The notes: generated by a model from the letters alone, not told the origin. DNA of 64,000 bases from Omphiscola glabra (GCA_964017045.1 OZ024798.1:8515793-8579792); one strand, 5' to 3'. Positions 32,014 to 43,452 are shown, counted from the first letter of the stretch. A program made the numbers and translations.

Positions 32014-32228
32014 ATTGGGGTGTCAGTGCACAAGGCTTGTTGGCTGGGTGTCTGTGCACAAGGCTTGTTGGCTGGGTGTCTGTGCACAAGGCTTGTTGGC
32101 TGGGTGTCTATGCACAAGGCTTGTTGGCTGGGTGTCTGTGCACAAGGCTTGTTGGCTGAGTGTCTGTGCACAAGGCTTGTTGGCTGGTTGTCTATGCACA
32201 AGGATTGTTGGCTGGGTGTCTGTGCAAG
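32014..32228. repeat. 28-bp minisatellite, about 7.5 copies
   Basis: Unit GGGTGTCTGTGCACAAGGCT then TGTTGGCT. Abuts the SINE-like tail that follows. Confidence 0.95.
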
Positions 32229-32305
32229 ACCACTGAGCCCAGCCCTAGGCTGAGATATTGCGCTATATAAGACCACTGTAATAATTATAATAATAATAAT
32301 AACAA
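32229..32305 (+). mobile_element. SINE/LINE 3' tail module with TAA repeats
   Basis: CTGAGCCCAGCCCTAGGCTG then AGATATTGCGCTATATAAGA and a (TAA)n tail. The reverse complement of 54190-54240 shows the same module (GAGCCTAGCCCTAGGCTGGG then TACTGCGCTATATAAA), so the two loci share a retroposon family. Confidence 0.7.
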
Positions 32306-32309
32306 CATT

Positions 32310-32420
32310 AACAACAAGGCGATGTGCCAAGTTTCAGCTCGATGGGTTAACGGGAAGTGGGTCAAATAGCCGTCTGAAGACCCACGAACAAAAGCGAAGT
32401 GTATGAAAAGGATTTTTAAA
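32310..32420 (+). repeat. dispersed repeat family A, 3' fragment
   Basis: GATGTGCCAAGTTTCAGCTC, GGGTTAACGGGAAGTGGGTC, then AATAGCCGTCTGAAGA and ACGAACAAAAGCGAAGT correspond to the last 110 bp of the 23295 and 29465 copies. Confidence 0.75.
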
Positions 32421-33654
32421 AAATGTGCACAGCTTTTGGATGATTCTTTTACGCACCTGGTGTGCAGCATGGTAGAGACCGCATTCACAGCGTTTGTTTT
32501 ATATCTATTTATTTAACTATCACTTTGTTCAAACTTACGCACCTTCTTCTTCTTGTTTGGTTTTTCTGTATTTTCTCCATATATATATATAAGAATGAGC
32601 TATACTGACATAACGCTTAAGAACCGATATTATTTTGATACGTTCGGATACGTTAAAAACAATCATAGTTATTTACTATTATTTTACGGAAATCGAATAA
32701 ATTTACTTGCGCAAAAAAATATTATATTTCCGCTTTTATTTTAGCAAAATTTCAAGTATTATTATTTTAAAGTACAAAATCATTTAAAGAAACAACTAAG
32801 GAACTATCTTAAACATTTTATATGCGTTTGCAAGTTATAAAAAATAAAGGAAATAAAAAAAATATGATCAAAGAATTACACAGTAATCACATTTATCGGG
32901 AAAACCTAAACATCAGTTGTTATTATTGCGTTCTTTAGTGCGTTGTCAATAAGGCGAAATAAAAATAAAATTAATAAGATCTAAATAATCACACAAATGA
33001 CGTCATAGTGCGGATTGCCTATTTAGCCAAAACTAAAAGTTCTCCGATCTAATAAAAGAGCGTGACAAAACTGATAATGTATATTCCCTTTCTTGAAAGT
33101 AAAATTAATAAATAGTATTCATTGCTTTTTAAATTGCTAAACTTAAATATAAATTTAGCTTTGTATTTTTAACATTTAATAACTTTTTATTCATTCCAAA
33201 AATAAACTTTTATGAAATTTATAAAATAGTAAAAACTCTACATTTAAAAATAATTTTAATAAGCATATGCCGTTTAATTAAATTGGTGCAGCAAAGCTAC
33301 GTAGCCAAATAGCATTTTTAATGCACTTATCACTCATCTAAATAAGAACAAAGCATATAAAATGCAAAAAAAATATGTTTGCGTAAGTAAGTGGGTTACA
33401 ATCCAGTGGATGATGTATTTATTTTTTTAAAAATAATGTATTTATTTATTTTTAAACTCTGTGTTTATGTTGTGGGGGTGTGGGGGGTGTTAATACCATA
33501 GATTCATCTTGCCCAATGCAGCACAATATAAGCCTCAGAATTAATTTGATAAATAATTAACCTTCTTTGATACATATATATCGGGGGTAGGAAATTGAGT
33601 TTTTACATTTTTACTTATATCTTTCAATCCAATGACATTACAGTTGTAAAAAAT
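32421..33654. other. strongly AT-rich DNA, no gene recognised
   Basis: About 1.2 kb of very AT-rich sequence. No element ends, arrays or coding motifs seen. Confidence 0.55.
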
Positions 33655-33900
33655 AGATAGATAGATAGATAGATTAGACCGACAGAGAGACAGACAGAGA
33701 GACAGACAGAGAGACTGCCAGACAGAGAGACAGACAGAGAGAGAGACAGAGAGACAGACAGACATACTGAGAGACAGACAGAGAGACAGACAGACAAGAA
33801 GACAGACAGGCAGAGAGGCAGACAGACAAGAAGACAGACAGACAGACAGATAGATAGACAGAGAGATAGATAGACAGAAAGACAGACAAGAAGACAGACA
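33652..33900. repeat. GATA/GACA tetranucleotide microsatellite
   Basis: Begins with (GATA)n, continues as imperfect (GACA)n with GAGA and AAGA interruptions. Minus-strand frames of the SVCLSVCLSV kind are by-products. Confidence 0.95.
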
Positions 33901-33959
33901 TGTCCCTTATGTGCTTCTATAACATTAATCCAAAAGGGATGAACATTTTTTGAATTGTT

Positions 33960-34394
33960 GTACACACGCCCGCAAATGTTTCCGAATTATTACACACTTT
34001 TTACAATATTCCGTTTTGGGACCGGGGCCCTAAATTCTCACCCCCCCCCTTTTTTTTTATGAGCTAAATATAATTTTCGTATGCGTTCCTATACCGTTCA
34101 TCCGATTGCGATAAAACTTTGGTAAGTTGTTGTGCGCAGCAAAGTTTTCTGAATTAGCTTTTCACATTTTGAAATATTCCTTTTGGTGCCAGGGGCCCTA
34201 AATAATTTTTAAAAAAATATGAGCGATACAATTATAATTTCAATCATTGCTATTGCATAGGAGGATATAAATCAACCAAATACAAGCGAAATTTCAGTTT
34301 TTGTGTGACACAAGTACAACCGTTTTACAATTTTGCGTTTGGAACCGGGGACCTTATTTTAAAATTAATAACTATTTGAGCTATATAAATATAA
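33960..34394. repeat. diverged module repeated three times at about 160-bp spacing
   Basis: Three copies of a motif close to ACAATATTCCGTTTTGGGAC then CGGGGCCCTAAA occur near 34000, 34166 and 34327, each followed by a T/A-rich stretch and GAGCTA.ATATAATTT. They lie immediately before the Helitron coding remnant and may be part of the same element. Confidence 0.55.
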
Positions 34395-34560
34395 TTTGGG
34401 TGGATCAATCGCTACAAGTGTGTGGACTAAATTTTGAAAATCCATGCTTCTCAATTGGACAGCTGTATGTTGTCTGCTCACGCGTCGAAAAAACTTCTAA
34501 TTTATATGTGTACGCACTAGACGAAAAAACAATACATATTTTCTATTTTAAACTTAATAA
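34395..34560 (+). pseudogene. Helitron helicase C-terminal remnant
   Basis: The frame reads VDQSLQVCGLNFENPCFSIG then QLYVVCSRVEKTSNLYVYAL and DEKT. This is the closing block of the Helitron Rep/helicase (PIF1-like helicase motif VI region, usually GQSL..CGL.LE.PCFSHGQLYVACSRV). Only the last 50-60 residues remain. The upstream part of the helicase and the Rep domain are not present in the window, so this is a 5'-truncated copy. Confidence 0.85.
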
Positions 34561-34617
34561 TAAAACAAACACTTTTTTCATTGAATGGCATTGCAACGCA
34601 TGCCGGGTTCTCGCTAG
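34395..34617 (+). mobile_element. Helitron 3' end
   Basis: After the helicase stop, the sequence GCAACGCATGCCGGGTTCTC then GCTAG ends at 34617 with the CTAG (CTRR) terminus and is followed by T, as expected for Helitron insertion between A and T. GCAACGC.TGCCGGGT upstream of CTAG is a recurrent Helitron 3' end sequence from memory. Confidence 0.8.
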
Positions 34618-34633
34618 TGTTATATAGTATAAT

Positions 34634-34800
34634 TAGACACGAACAATGTGTGTCAATATAACAATATATGTTTAAGCTTTAATAACAATTTTACATAATA
34701 CAACAGGAGATGTTTCAGCACACGCCTTCATCAGTACAACAATACACGTATAAATTAAATTTACATAATATATATATACGTATATCCTAACTTAAAAAGA
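34634..34800 (-). mobile_element. truncated second copy of the foldback family
   Basis: GACACGAACAATGTGTGTCA then ATATAACAATAT and the central hairpin align with the reverse complement of 4022-4277 from its right end past the centre; the other arm is missing. It lies 16 bp after the Helitron terminus. Confidence 0.8.
34711..34734 (-). other. hammerhead-like hairpin motif, second copy
   Basis: Minus strand: CTGATGAAGGCGTGTGCTGA then AACA. The stem GGC/GCU keeps pairing through a G-U pair relative to the copy at 4166. Confidence 0.35.
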
Positions 34801-36340
34801 AAAAAATAGGAGTTGGCGCAAAAACCAGACAGAAACAAAGTAAAGAAGAATGGAAAGGAAGTGACTTCAAGCAAAATGAAAAAAAAACGAATCAGGAAAA
34901 AGACATGGCAGTTACGTAAAATTGTGGATTTGGTTTATCCCGTATGGGATCTACGTACCAAATCTTGTTATTAATTTATTCTCCATATAGATCCTATCCG
35001 GTGTGTTATTGGTATACAGTCAAAACTTTCACCTCATTGGATATTGTACAGGCACTTTATTCTGCTTCTATTCTTATGCGAAATTGACTGCCACGTCACT
35101 GAAAGTCTGTGATTTAAAAAAAAAATAATTGCTGAACAGGGTTACCCTTTTAATGCTTAACTGTCTAACAAACACGCCATCTTAATGCATCCACCTCTCA
35201 ATATCCTGCGCCCTTCCGTTGCCAGCCCCCCCTCCCCCCACTCGGGACAGCCGGTCCCCATACACTGCTGGTACAGTCAATAGCTCAGGCTCATCCTTTT
35301 ATCCCGAGCCCAAAAACTTCTGCTGCATTGAGACATTGTTAATGAAAGTTTTCTTTAGGGCAAGTCGTCGGCGCGCTCGTAAATCGCACAGCAAGGGGTC
35401 CGGGGAGGGGGGGGGGGGAATGACACTTCTTCTAATATGAAACCTGACCTCACGCTCCTTAAATGGTGGATTCTGATCAGACGGTGGCCGGCCTCCCTGC
35501 TGGACGGAGGTAGTTGAGGCCTTTCTAAAACGCCTCGACTTGAATAGGCCTCCGGTTGTTTTTTATTTTGTTTTTTTTTTGGTTTTGTTATTTACGGGTT
35601 CCGTATCTCCCCCCCCCCCCCCTTTTATTTTTCCACCTACCCTGAAAACGAGAGTGCGTGGCATTGGGTAAAGAGATAATGGGGCAGAGGCTACAAATAC
35701 ACAAGAGAAAATATCAAGTGGGCAAACGATGTAATGTCCTTTCAGGAGACCGGAGGCGAGTGGAGCTCTCTTTTGTTGGGAGCTGTGAATGTTGAACAGC
35801 CAGGGGGGTTTTTTACGATTGAGTAAACTCTGTAGTCATTGTCAGATGGTCGTCTTGTAACATTTAAAAAAAAAAAAAAAAAAGATCTCTCCAGCCCCCA
35901 CTCGAATCCAGGGATCCCGGGGTGCCTTGGGATCATCAGGATAATCTCCAATATACCACGGGGCTCCGTCTTGCAGCTCTTCAAACAAAAAAGCATGGAT
36001 TAACACCTTGAAAACATTTCAGAGATGCATTTTTAACCAGCTAATATCACATTTGATTTGTAAAGAAATATCATGTTTCTTGATGAGGATGTTTCGTGTA
36101 GTCATAAAGAATGTAAGGAAAAAAAAAGGTTGGGGGGGGGGGGGGGGGTTCTCAACATTCTGAAGATTCGTACAAGTTTCATAACCTCCTTTTTAAAAAT
36201 CTGTGTATTAGTACGTGCACAGGTTGTATTATAGAATGCGTATATGTGCGTATGTCTTCGTCACACCTCTGTGTACCACCTTGAACTGTGTAATAATTCA
36301 CTTCGTGTACACGTACCACAGTTTGAGAGTAGATTATATA
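34801..36340. other. intergenic DNA, no gene recognised
   Basis: About 1.5 kb. Contains G- or C-tracts near 35410-35420, 35611-35623 and 36133-36148 and a poly-A run near 35866-35882. No coding motif seen. Confidence 0.55.
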
Positions 36341-36356
36341 TTAGCATCTGACATAT

Positions 36357-36581
36357 CCAGAAATTTGTTTGAAAGAAATTTCGCGGACGGAAATTTGATC
36401 GACGGAAATTTGCGTCCAATTTCTTTTTGAACTCATTAGTTTGATCTATTATAAAGTATATGGCGTTGAAAAAGAAATTTGACGAACATTTTTAGCGTGT
36501 GAACTGAAAAAAAAAAGATTCGACCAAATTTCCGTTCGATCAAATTTCCGTCGACGAAATTTCTTTCAAAAGAATTTCCGG
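36357..36581. mobile_element. foldback element, arms about 57-61 bp
   Basis: Left arm 36357-36413 pairs with right arm 36521-36581. Each arm repeats CGACGGAAATTTGATCGA or its complement two to three times, so each arm is also a direct repeat. The centre of about 107 bp is AT-rich. No coding. Confidence 0.8.
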
Positions 36582-36619
36582 TATTCATATTTATATGCTG
36601 TAAAATGCAGGCTCATTAT

Positions 36620-37035
36620 TAAATATCTTTCTTTCTTTTTAAATTTTTCTTTCTTTTCTATTAATTTTTCTTTTTTTCTTTTTTTCTCTCTCTCTTTTTC
36701 TTTCTTTCTTTCTTTATTTTCTTTCTTTCTTTCCTTCTTTCTTTCATTCTTTCATCCTTTCTTTCTCTCATTCCTTTTTCTTTCTTTCTATCTTTCTTTC
36801 TTTCTGTCTATTTCTATTTATCTATTTTCTTCTTTCTTTCTTTGTTTCTTTCATTTTTCTATTTTTATTCTTTCTTTCTGTTTCTTTGTCTTTCTTTCTT
36901 TCTATCTTTCCTTCTTCATTTATTTATATTTCTTTCTTTCTTTTTTCTTTTGTTTATCTCTCTCTCCCTTTTTCATTCTTCTTTTCTTTCTTTCTCTGTC
37001 TCTCTTTGTTTTTTTCATTCTACTTTGCTCTTATT
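36620..37035. repeat. CTTT-type pyrimidine microsatellite
   Basis: About 400 bp of imperfect (CTTT)n with CTCT and ATTT interruptions; strand-asymmetric, a candidate for triplex formation. Confidence 0.95.
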
Positions 37036-37060
37036 CTTTTATAAACCAATGTAAAAATCA

Positions 37061-37268
37061 ATGTCAAAGGTCGATCACATGATGCTGCCTGTCAAGGTTC
37101 GATCACATGATGCTACCTGTCAAGGTTCGATCACATGATGCTGCCTGTCAAGGTTCGATCACATGATACTGCCTGTCAAGATTCGATCACATGATGCTGC
37201 CTGTCAAGGGTCGATCACATAAGGCTGTCTGTCAAAGGTCGATCACGTGATGCTGCTTGCCAATGGCC
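37061..37268. repeat. 28-bp minisatellite, about 7 copies
   Basis: Unit AAGGTTCGATCACATGATGC then TGCCTGTC. The last units are more diverged. Confidence 0.93.
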
Positions 37269-37585
37269 GATATCATTTCTGGTTCTAATTAAAGGGAGAC
37301 AGTTCGTAAGCACTTCTACTTTATCTGTTCTCTGCAGATGACATAGGAAATATTGCAAAGCCCAGATTATTAAATAAATTGACTTCATTGACATTAGAGT
37401 GCTACTAATTCTTTCAACTTGAAAATTTATTACAAATAGAAACTATGTATTTTAAATAAGTCTCTCTAATAATTACTTTTTTTAGTATTGAAAAGGAAAG
37501 ACAATCATTATATACATTTAATTTCAAATGACTTTAAAAAAAACTTGAATACAATGCTGAGAACAGAGAAATGAATCAAAAGTTA

Positions 37586-37692
37586 CACTATTTTATCAAT
37601 AATATCCACTATTTTATCAATAATACCCACTATTTTATCAATAATACTAACTATTTTATCAATAATACTATTTTATCAATAGTACCCACAGA
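37586..37692. repeat. 21-bp minisatellite, about 5 copies
   Basis: Unit ACTATTTTATCAATAATACC plus one base; translated as YFINNTH. Confidence 0.9.
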
Positions 37693-38919
37693 GATAGATA
37701 GCAATGATTTTAAAAATGAAATATTTATCGAATTTTGTATTATTCGAGTATCAAAATGGATTAAATTGACGCAAGTTATAGAAAAAAAGTCTTATTTTTT
37801 ATTAAAAAAAACAAACAAGTAGGTCTCTCTCTCCCTTTCTCGCTCTCTCTCTCTCTCTCTCCCTCTATCCCTTTAGAGATTTGATGTTCTGTTTCAAAGT
37901 CTTACAATATTTTTTGGCTGTGTGGCTTATTTCTTTCATGTCATTGAAAATGTCACACTTGGGAGGAGGTCCACCCCGGGCAGGGTGTCATATTTCTCTC
38001 CTCGACAAAGCCGCGCCTTTTTGCAGACATTCCAAAAGAGACTCTACGCAATCCATTGAGGGTTGCCCTGAAAATGTGCAACCCCAACGTGTGTGTGTAT
38101 ATGTGTATGTGTGTGTTTGAGTGTGTGCGTAAGTATTACGGACCGTTATAGATGGAGAATTTAATCTCTGTTGTTTTGTCTAGGGCTCGTTCTAGAAACA
38201 GTCCATAATAAAGGACGATACCAAAGGTTAAAAATAATAACAAATAAAACGACAATTAAGGCCAGAGCTAATTACAATTAATAACTTTTTAATTTGTGAA
38301 CTTCAATTAAATAATAACAGCAAGTGAAATATGATTGAAATTATAAACTTACAGATTTGCTGGTACCGGTACTGTATATCAAAATACAATGAGCACAAAA
38401 TTGTACGAGGAAATAAAAATCTCTACACACAACAAAGTATAATGACACACAGCATGCCTCGTAATCAAGGAAAGGAAAATCTCTCCCCTCTCTATCGGTC
38501 AGCCCTTTTTATAGGCAGTTTCAGATGATCATTCTGGAAATGGAACACACAGTCTTACTGCTTCCAACATTTTCTAGATTGTTCTATCATGTTCCACAGA
38601 AACGGATGATAGTAAACAAAAGTATCATCAAAGGGATATTTTTTCTAGCCGCCCCAACACGGGACCGACTTGAAAGAGGTCATGCACGTGGAAGGCGGGC
38701 AAAGTGTGTCTCACAATACGTCATCCCTTATAACAGTAAGTTTATGCGAATGTAGAGAGCAGAGAAATTAAATTTAAATCATTTTGTAAAAATATATTTA
38801 TGTAAGTAAAAAAAAGTTTACGCACCAGAAATAGGAACTGTAACTGCATGCTATCTTGGTGGGGGGGGGGGGGAGTAGTAATCTCTTAGATACCCCTAAA
38901 ATAGATCAGTTGTCATTAT
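37693..38919. other. intergenic DNA, no gene recognised
   Basis: CT microsatellite at about 37823-37875, GT run at 38090-38130, and a G-tract near 38860-38873. No coding motif recognised. Confidence 0.55.
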
Positions 38920-39043
38920 CAGTGGCGTAACAACGGCTTGGCATGGGGGCAGTTGCCAAGGCGCCTCCAAATCTCTAATTTTCAAATTTTTTTATTTAAA
39001 AAATAAATTAGCCAAGGGCGCCAAAAACCCAGTTACGCCACTG
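38920..39043. mobile_element. hAT-like MITE, CAGTGGCGTA family, 124 bp
   Basis: Starts CAGTGGCGTAAC and ends GTTACGCCACTG (12-bp perfect inverted repeats). Flanks GTCATTAT (38912-38919) and GTCAGTAT (39044-39051) agree at 7 of 8. The interior is the reverse of the copy at 17392-17555, shorter by an internal deletion. Confidence 0.93.
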
Positions 39044-39107
39044 GTCAGTATGGAAATACATTGATTTCAAATTTCAGTATTCATATAACTAAATTGAAAC
39101 CATCATT

Positions 39108-39315
39108 TGTAGCGTCTGATTGGCTCAATCTGTACATATTCAAGGTGATTATGAGAAGTTAAGCGTCTGATTGGCTCATTCTGTACATCTTCAAGGTGAT
39201 TATGAGAAGTTAAGCGTCTGATTGGCTCATTCTGTACATCTTCAGGGTGATAAGGAGAAGTTAAGCGTCTGATTGGCTCATTCCGTACATCTTCAGGGTG
39301 ATAATGAGAAGTTAA
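39108..39315. repeat. 51-bp tandem repeat, 4 copies, with CCAAT-box motif
   Basis: Unit starts GCGTCTGATTGGCTCATTCT, continues GTACATCTTCAGGGTGATAA and TGAGAAGTTAA. Each unit contains TGATTGGCT, the reverse of AGCCAATCA, which fits the NF-Y consensus. Confidence 0.93.
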
Positions 39316-40041
39316 GTCTCAAACAACCATTCTGGACAAAATTTACTATAGTAAAATTATTTCAACAATAGTAAGACAGCGTCATTAGGACTTCCTTAAT
39401 TTCAAGACAATGATCACGTGACAAAAATTAAATTTTTAAAACTTAAAACAAAAAATTACCTTTAAAAAGTTTTGGTGTCATTTTCTTCTTATCGGTATTT
39501 GGTACATTATTTAACATAAATTATGTGTAAGAAAGGATGCACGACGCAGCATGACGCAGAAGTGGGTCACGAGATTCACTCGAGGGTGGCCATTATGAAA
39601 TTTATGCATGGGACGAGATTAGATCGAGTCTCTCAAGTAAGGAAAAGTGATATCTCAAAGTAATGGGCCTCCAACCGAGTGTTACATTTTAAAACGGGCT
39701 CTTATTCAACACAATGATACAAACCCATTTACTTTTTCACTTCAGTGGAATTCATAATTTGGGTCAGTGCAATGATCGCGAGATTTTTACCCTTGAAAAA
39801 AAGAAGAAGTATAAATCCCCCTTTCCCTCCCCCATTCCCCTCCCCCATTCCCCTCCCCTTCATTTCACCCCTAAATCTTCGCTACACACTCAATCATTAC
39901 ACTCTTCTCTTACATTATCCATACCTTCTTTTCATCTTCCCTAAACTTCTCTACCCCTCTCTCTGTCTCTCTCTCTGTCTCACTCTTTCTCTCTATATAT
40001 CCTTTCAAGTCCACAAACTTACCTAAAACCTTCGATCAACT
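39316..40041. other. intergenic DNA with pyrimidine-rich end
   Basis: No gene recognised; 39810-39995 is a C/T-rich low-complexity stretch (CCCCATTCCCCT units then CTCT). Confidence 0.55.
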
Positions 40042-40486
40042 CCACCCTACTTCCACCTCCACCCGTCCACCTCCACCCGTCCACCCTAATTAAACCTCCA
40101 TCCACCATCCACCCGTCCACCCTAATTAAACCTCCTTCCACCATCCACCTGTCCACCCTATATAAACCTCATTCCACCTTTCACCCGTCCACCTCCACCC
40201 ATCCACCCTAATTAAACCTCCTTCCACCATCCACCCGCCCACCCTATATAAACCTCCTTCCACCATCCACACGTCCACCCTAATTAAACCCCATTCCACC
40301 ATCCACCCGTCCACCCTACATAAAGCTCATTCCACCATCCACCCGTCCACCCTACATAAACCTCATTCCACCATCCACCCGTCCACCCTACATAAACCTC
40401 ATTCCCCATCCACCCGTCCACCCTACATAAACCTCATTCCACATCCACCCGTCCACCCTACATAAACCTCATTCCACCATCCACGT
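40042..40486. repeat. 36-bp minisatellite, about 12 copies
   Basis: Unit CCACCCGTCCACCCTAATTA then AACCTCCTTCCACCAT, with CTACATA or CTATATA variants; variants cluster (CTACATA units together at the 3' side). Confidence 0.93.
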
Positions 40487-40689
40487 AGATGGATGGGAGA
40501 AAGGACCGATGGGTGTACAGTTGGGTGGATGGATAGATGCGGGGGGGGGGGAAGTGTCATGTTGGATTAAGGGATACTTCGGATTGATGGATGGTTGAAT
40601 TTACATGATGTAAAGTATTTTGTAAAGTGGTCGTGTAGTTGGTTTAGGTGCAGTGGATTGTTGGATGGTTAGACTGATGACTCTACGGA

Positions 40690-41090
40690 TTGTTGGACGA
40701 ATTAGTGGATAGATTAACGGACAGCTTAATGGGCATTTTAATGGACATATAATATGGACGGATTAATGGACACATTACTGGACAGATTAATGGAGGGATT
40801 GTTGGGAGATTAATGGATGGATAAATGGACAGATTAAATGACAGATTAACGGGCATATTGATGAACGGATTACTTAACAGATTAATGGACAGATAAATGG
40901 ACAGATTAATGGGTAGATTAATGGACAGATTAATGGACAGATTAATGGACAGATTAATGGGTAGATTAATGGACATATTAATGGGTAGATTAATGGACAG
41001 ATTAATGGACAGATTAATGGACAGATTAATGGACAGATTAATGGACAGATTAATGGGTAGATTAATGGACATATTGATGTACAGATTCCT
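40690..41090. repeat. 12-bp minisatellite, about 33 copies
   Basis: Unit AGATTAATGGAC, diverged before 40870 and uniform afterwards, with GGGT for GGAC in some units. Open in several frames because the unit is four codons. Each unit holds a TAAT homeodomain core. Confidence 0.93.
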
Positions 41091-41398
41091 TGAGAGAGAT
41101 GACAGATCGATAAAAAGGCGTATGCCATTTAATGAATAGACATATTTTATTTTTATTGCAGGAGGAGGCGAGCAAAGATGTGTAAAGGGGGGAAGAAAGG
41201 GGGTGAGGGCCCGGGCGCCCATACTAAAGGGCAATGCCAGATTTAAAGAGAAAGAAGGATTAAATGTTCGGCGTGTGTTATTTCCCTTAATTATTTCTTT
41301 CCTCCCTTTCCATAAACTGTTTTTTTTTTTAAATACATAAGGAGACGTCTATCTAGATCACATTAATTATAAATTTTAAAAAAGATTATTGTCGCGTA
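41091..41398. other. spacer, nothing recognised
   Basis: No gene, array or element seen. Confidence 0.5.
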
Positions 41399-41537
41399 GC
41401 CACTAAAAGGCGTGGGACCCCTAAAAGGTGCGGGGCCCCTAAAAGGCGTGGGACCCCTAAAAGGCGTGGGACCCCTAAAAGGTGCGGGGCCCCTAAAAGG
41501 CGTGGGACCCCTAAAAGGCGTGGGACCCCTAAAAGGT
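41399..41537. repeat. 18-bp minisatellite, about 8 copies
   Basis: Units CTAAAAGGCGTGGGACCC and CTAAAAGGTGCGGGGCCC alternate in the fixed order of one GTGCGGGG unit per three, a higher-order repeat. Confidence 0.95.
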
Positions 41538-41635
41538 TTTTTTTAACCTCATTCGACAACTCTAGGGGGTGGGGGAGCCTCCAAAATCCTCAGTGCACTA
41601 TATAAGTATATATGCATAACAATATTTACTATATA

Positions 41636-41653
41636 TATGCTATGCATAGCATA
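41636..41653. repeat. 18-bp perfect palindrome
   Basis: TATGCTATGCATAGCATA is its own reverse complement, within an AT-rich region with further diverged TATGCATA-type sequence. Confidence 0.9.
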
Positions 41654-41996
41654 CTATATATATCTTGAAGCGTATACTATACATAGCCTATGATATAGAC
41701 CCCATATAATTTCCCGATGAAAAGGGGCAAGAGAAAAAGGGGGGGGGGGCGATGGTCAGACCTTACTGCGAACGCCATTTTTCCTTATTTGTAAATATCT
41801 GTTTCGGAAGTTAATTGATCTCTTGACCACAATAATACGACAAGCAAGTACATTCTTATTCTTAATTATTTTGTGAGAAAGCTACATTATCATTTAGCGC
41901 CTAGACATTTTAACGATAACTCCTTCATTCACATTTTAATGGCATTTCATTACAAAATCGGACACAAAACAATGGGCCCAAATATTACGTTGCCTT

Positions 41997-42298
41997 CAGT
42001 GGCGTAGCTATACTCAGTGGCGTAGCTATGCTCAGTGGCGTAGCTATGCTCAGTGGCGTAGCTATACTCAGTGGCGTAGCTATGCTCAGTGGCGTAGCTA
42101 TGTTCAGCGGCGTAGCTATTCTCAGTGGCGTAGCTATGTTTAGTGCCGCCGTCTGGAGCGGGACAAGCTTTTTGTCGCCGCCTGTGCCAAAATAACTCTC
42201 CTGTTGGCCAAAAAATGCCACTCCTCCAGATAAGAAAACAAGAGCCACCCGGGCGGACCGCCCCCCCTCCCGCGCACCCCTCCTTATTTACGCCACTG
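41997..42298. mobile_element. MITE, CAGTGGCGTA family, with terminal repeat amplified
   Basis: Eight near-identical copies of the first 18 bp (CAGTGGCGTAGCTATGCT) occupy 41997-42140, then the MITE body follows (GTGCCGCCGTCTGG through GGGCGGACCGCCCC) to the right end TTACGCCACTG at 42298. Flanks GTTGCCTT (41989-41996) and ATTGCTTT (42299-42306) agree at 6 of 8 and lie outside the array, so the expansion involved the element's own end. Confidence 0.9.
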
Positions 42299-43452
42299 AT
42301 TGCTTTCATTAAAGCAGTGGAAACACAAAGTTGAAAAAGAGAGTCAGTCCGCCCTTCGCGTGGGAAAAGACGAATCTACTTTTACTGCATTAATAAGATT
42401 CTCCATTTAAAAAAGAAAAACCATCCTCCCTTCCCCCCAAAAACAAGTCCCTCGTTTCAAACGTGTTGTTCTTTCATTTCATCCTGGTATTCACGACTAA
42501 TGACTCCCAGAGGAGTCCTATTATTCCCAAGGTGAGAACCTCTCGACCGGAACAGAGGTGCCTCGCTGCTTGCCGGGGTAGCGGCCATTCTCCGAGCGCT
42601 GTCGGGGGATGTACGGCTCGTTAGTTGCGAAAACAGGGGAGGTCATTTCGCTTTCAGGGCTCTCGAGTTACTGAAGGAAATGGTGACAAGCAAGGTACTT
42701 ACACCTGCTTTTTTTCGGGAGGCGGGGTGGAGGGGTGATCCTTGGGGGGGGGGGGGGTATTAGGGGTTGTGACTCCAATCAAGTAAAATAACGATCGGAC
42801 AGTATCTTGACAGTTGGGAAACAATAAATATTTTGGGAAAGTGAACATTTTTCAGCTGATTAAGTGTAGTGGACGGAATGCTTTTAGGACTGCTACAATT
42901 TGAAGGCAGTTCAAGGTAAAACACAGTAAACACGTGAACACACGGGACACTGTAAGAGGACGTAAACATTTAGAATTTTAAACATCGCTTCTGGTCTGCC
43001 TTGTTCGCTCAGAATGAAGCCGGGCATACTTTCACCGCCAAGTTACCAAACCTGTTTGGGTGCCTCATGGCATCTCGCTTTGTGTCTGGTCATAGCCCAG
43101 AAGATCTGTGGGATAAGTCAGAGAGCCACAAGGCCAAGAGACCCGCATGGGCAAATTTGGACGGGATTACCCTAGTTTAACAGTACATCTGGGGGCTGCA
43201 CCCCCCCCCCCTAAAAAGTTAGGACGCTTGACACACCAGAATAGTTCCACAGGTGGAAGAATACAACAAGACAGATCCTGAGATTGACCACAATGATCTT
43301 AGGGGGATATCAGTCATTGCGGTGCTCAAAGGTACGACGTGGGAGCAAATGACGTGAGACCCTAGCAAAAGCACACAATCAGTCTCACCTACAGCTGATA
43401 AACTAAAAGTGGAACAATGGTCGGAATCTCTCCGTCTGGTGTAATCACACCA
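42299..43452. other. probably unique intergenic DNA, no gene recognised
   Basis: About 1.1 kb. The part 42480-42700 is GC-richer and not obviously repetitive. G-tract near 42746-42758, C-tract near 43201-43210. No coding motif recognised. Confidence 0.5.

Noticed and set aside
33541..33965. Cysteine/leucine/serine-rich proteins on the minus strand
   Set aside because: Translations of a GACA microsatellite.
37061..37268. Tandem tRNA genes or SINEs because of GGTTCGATC in each unit
   Set aside because: The box B match is partial, no box A lies at the right distance and no cloverleaf can be drawn.
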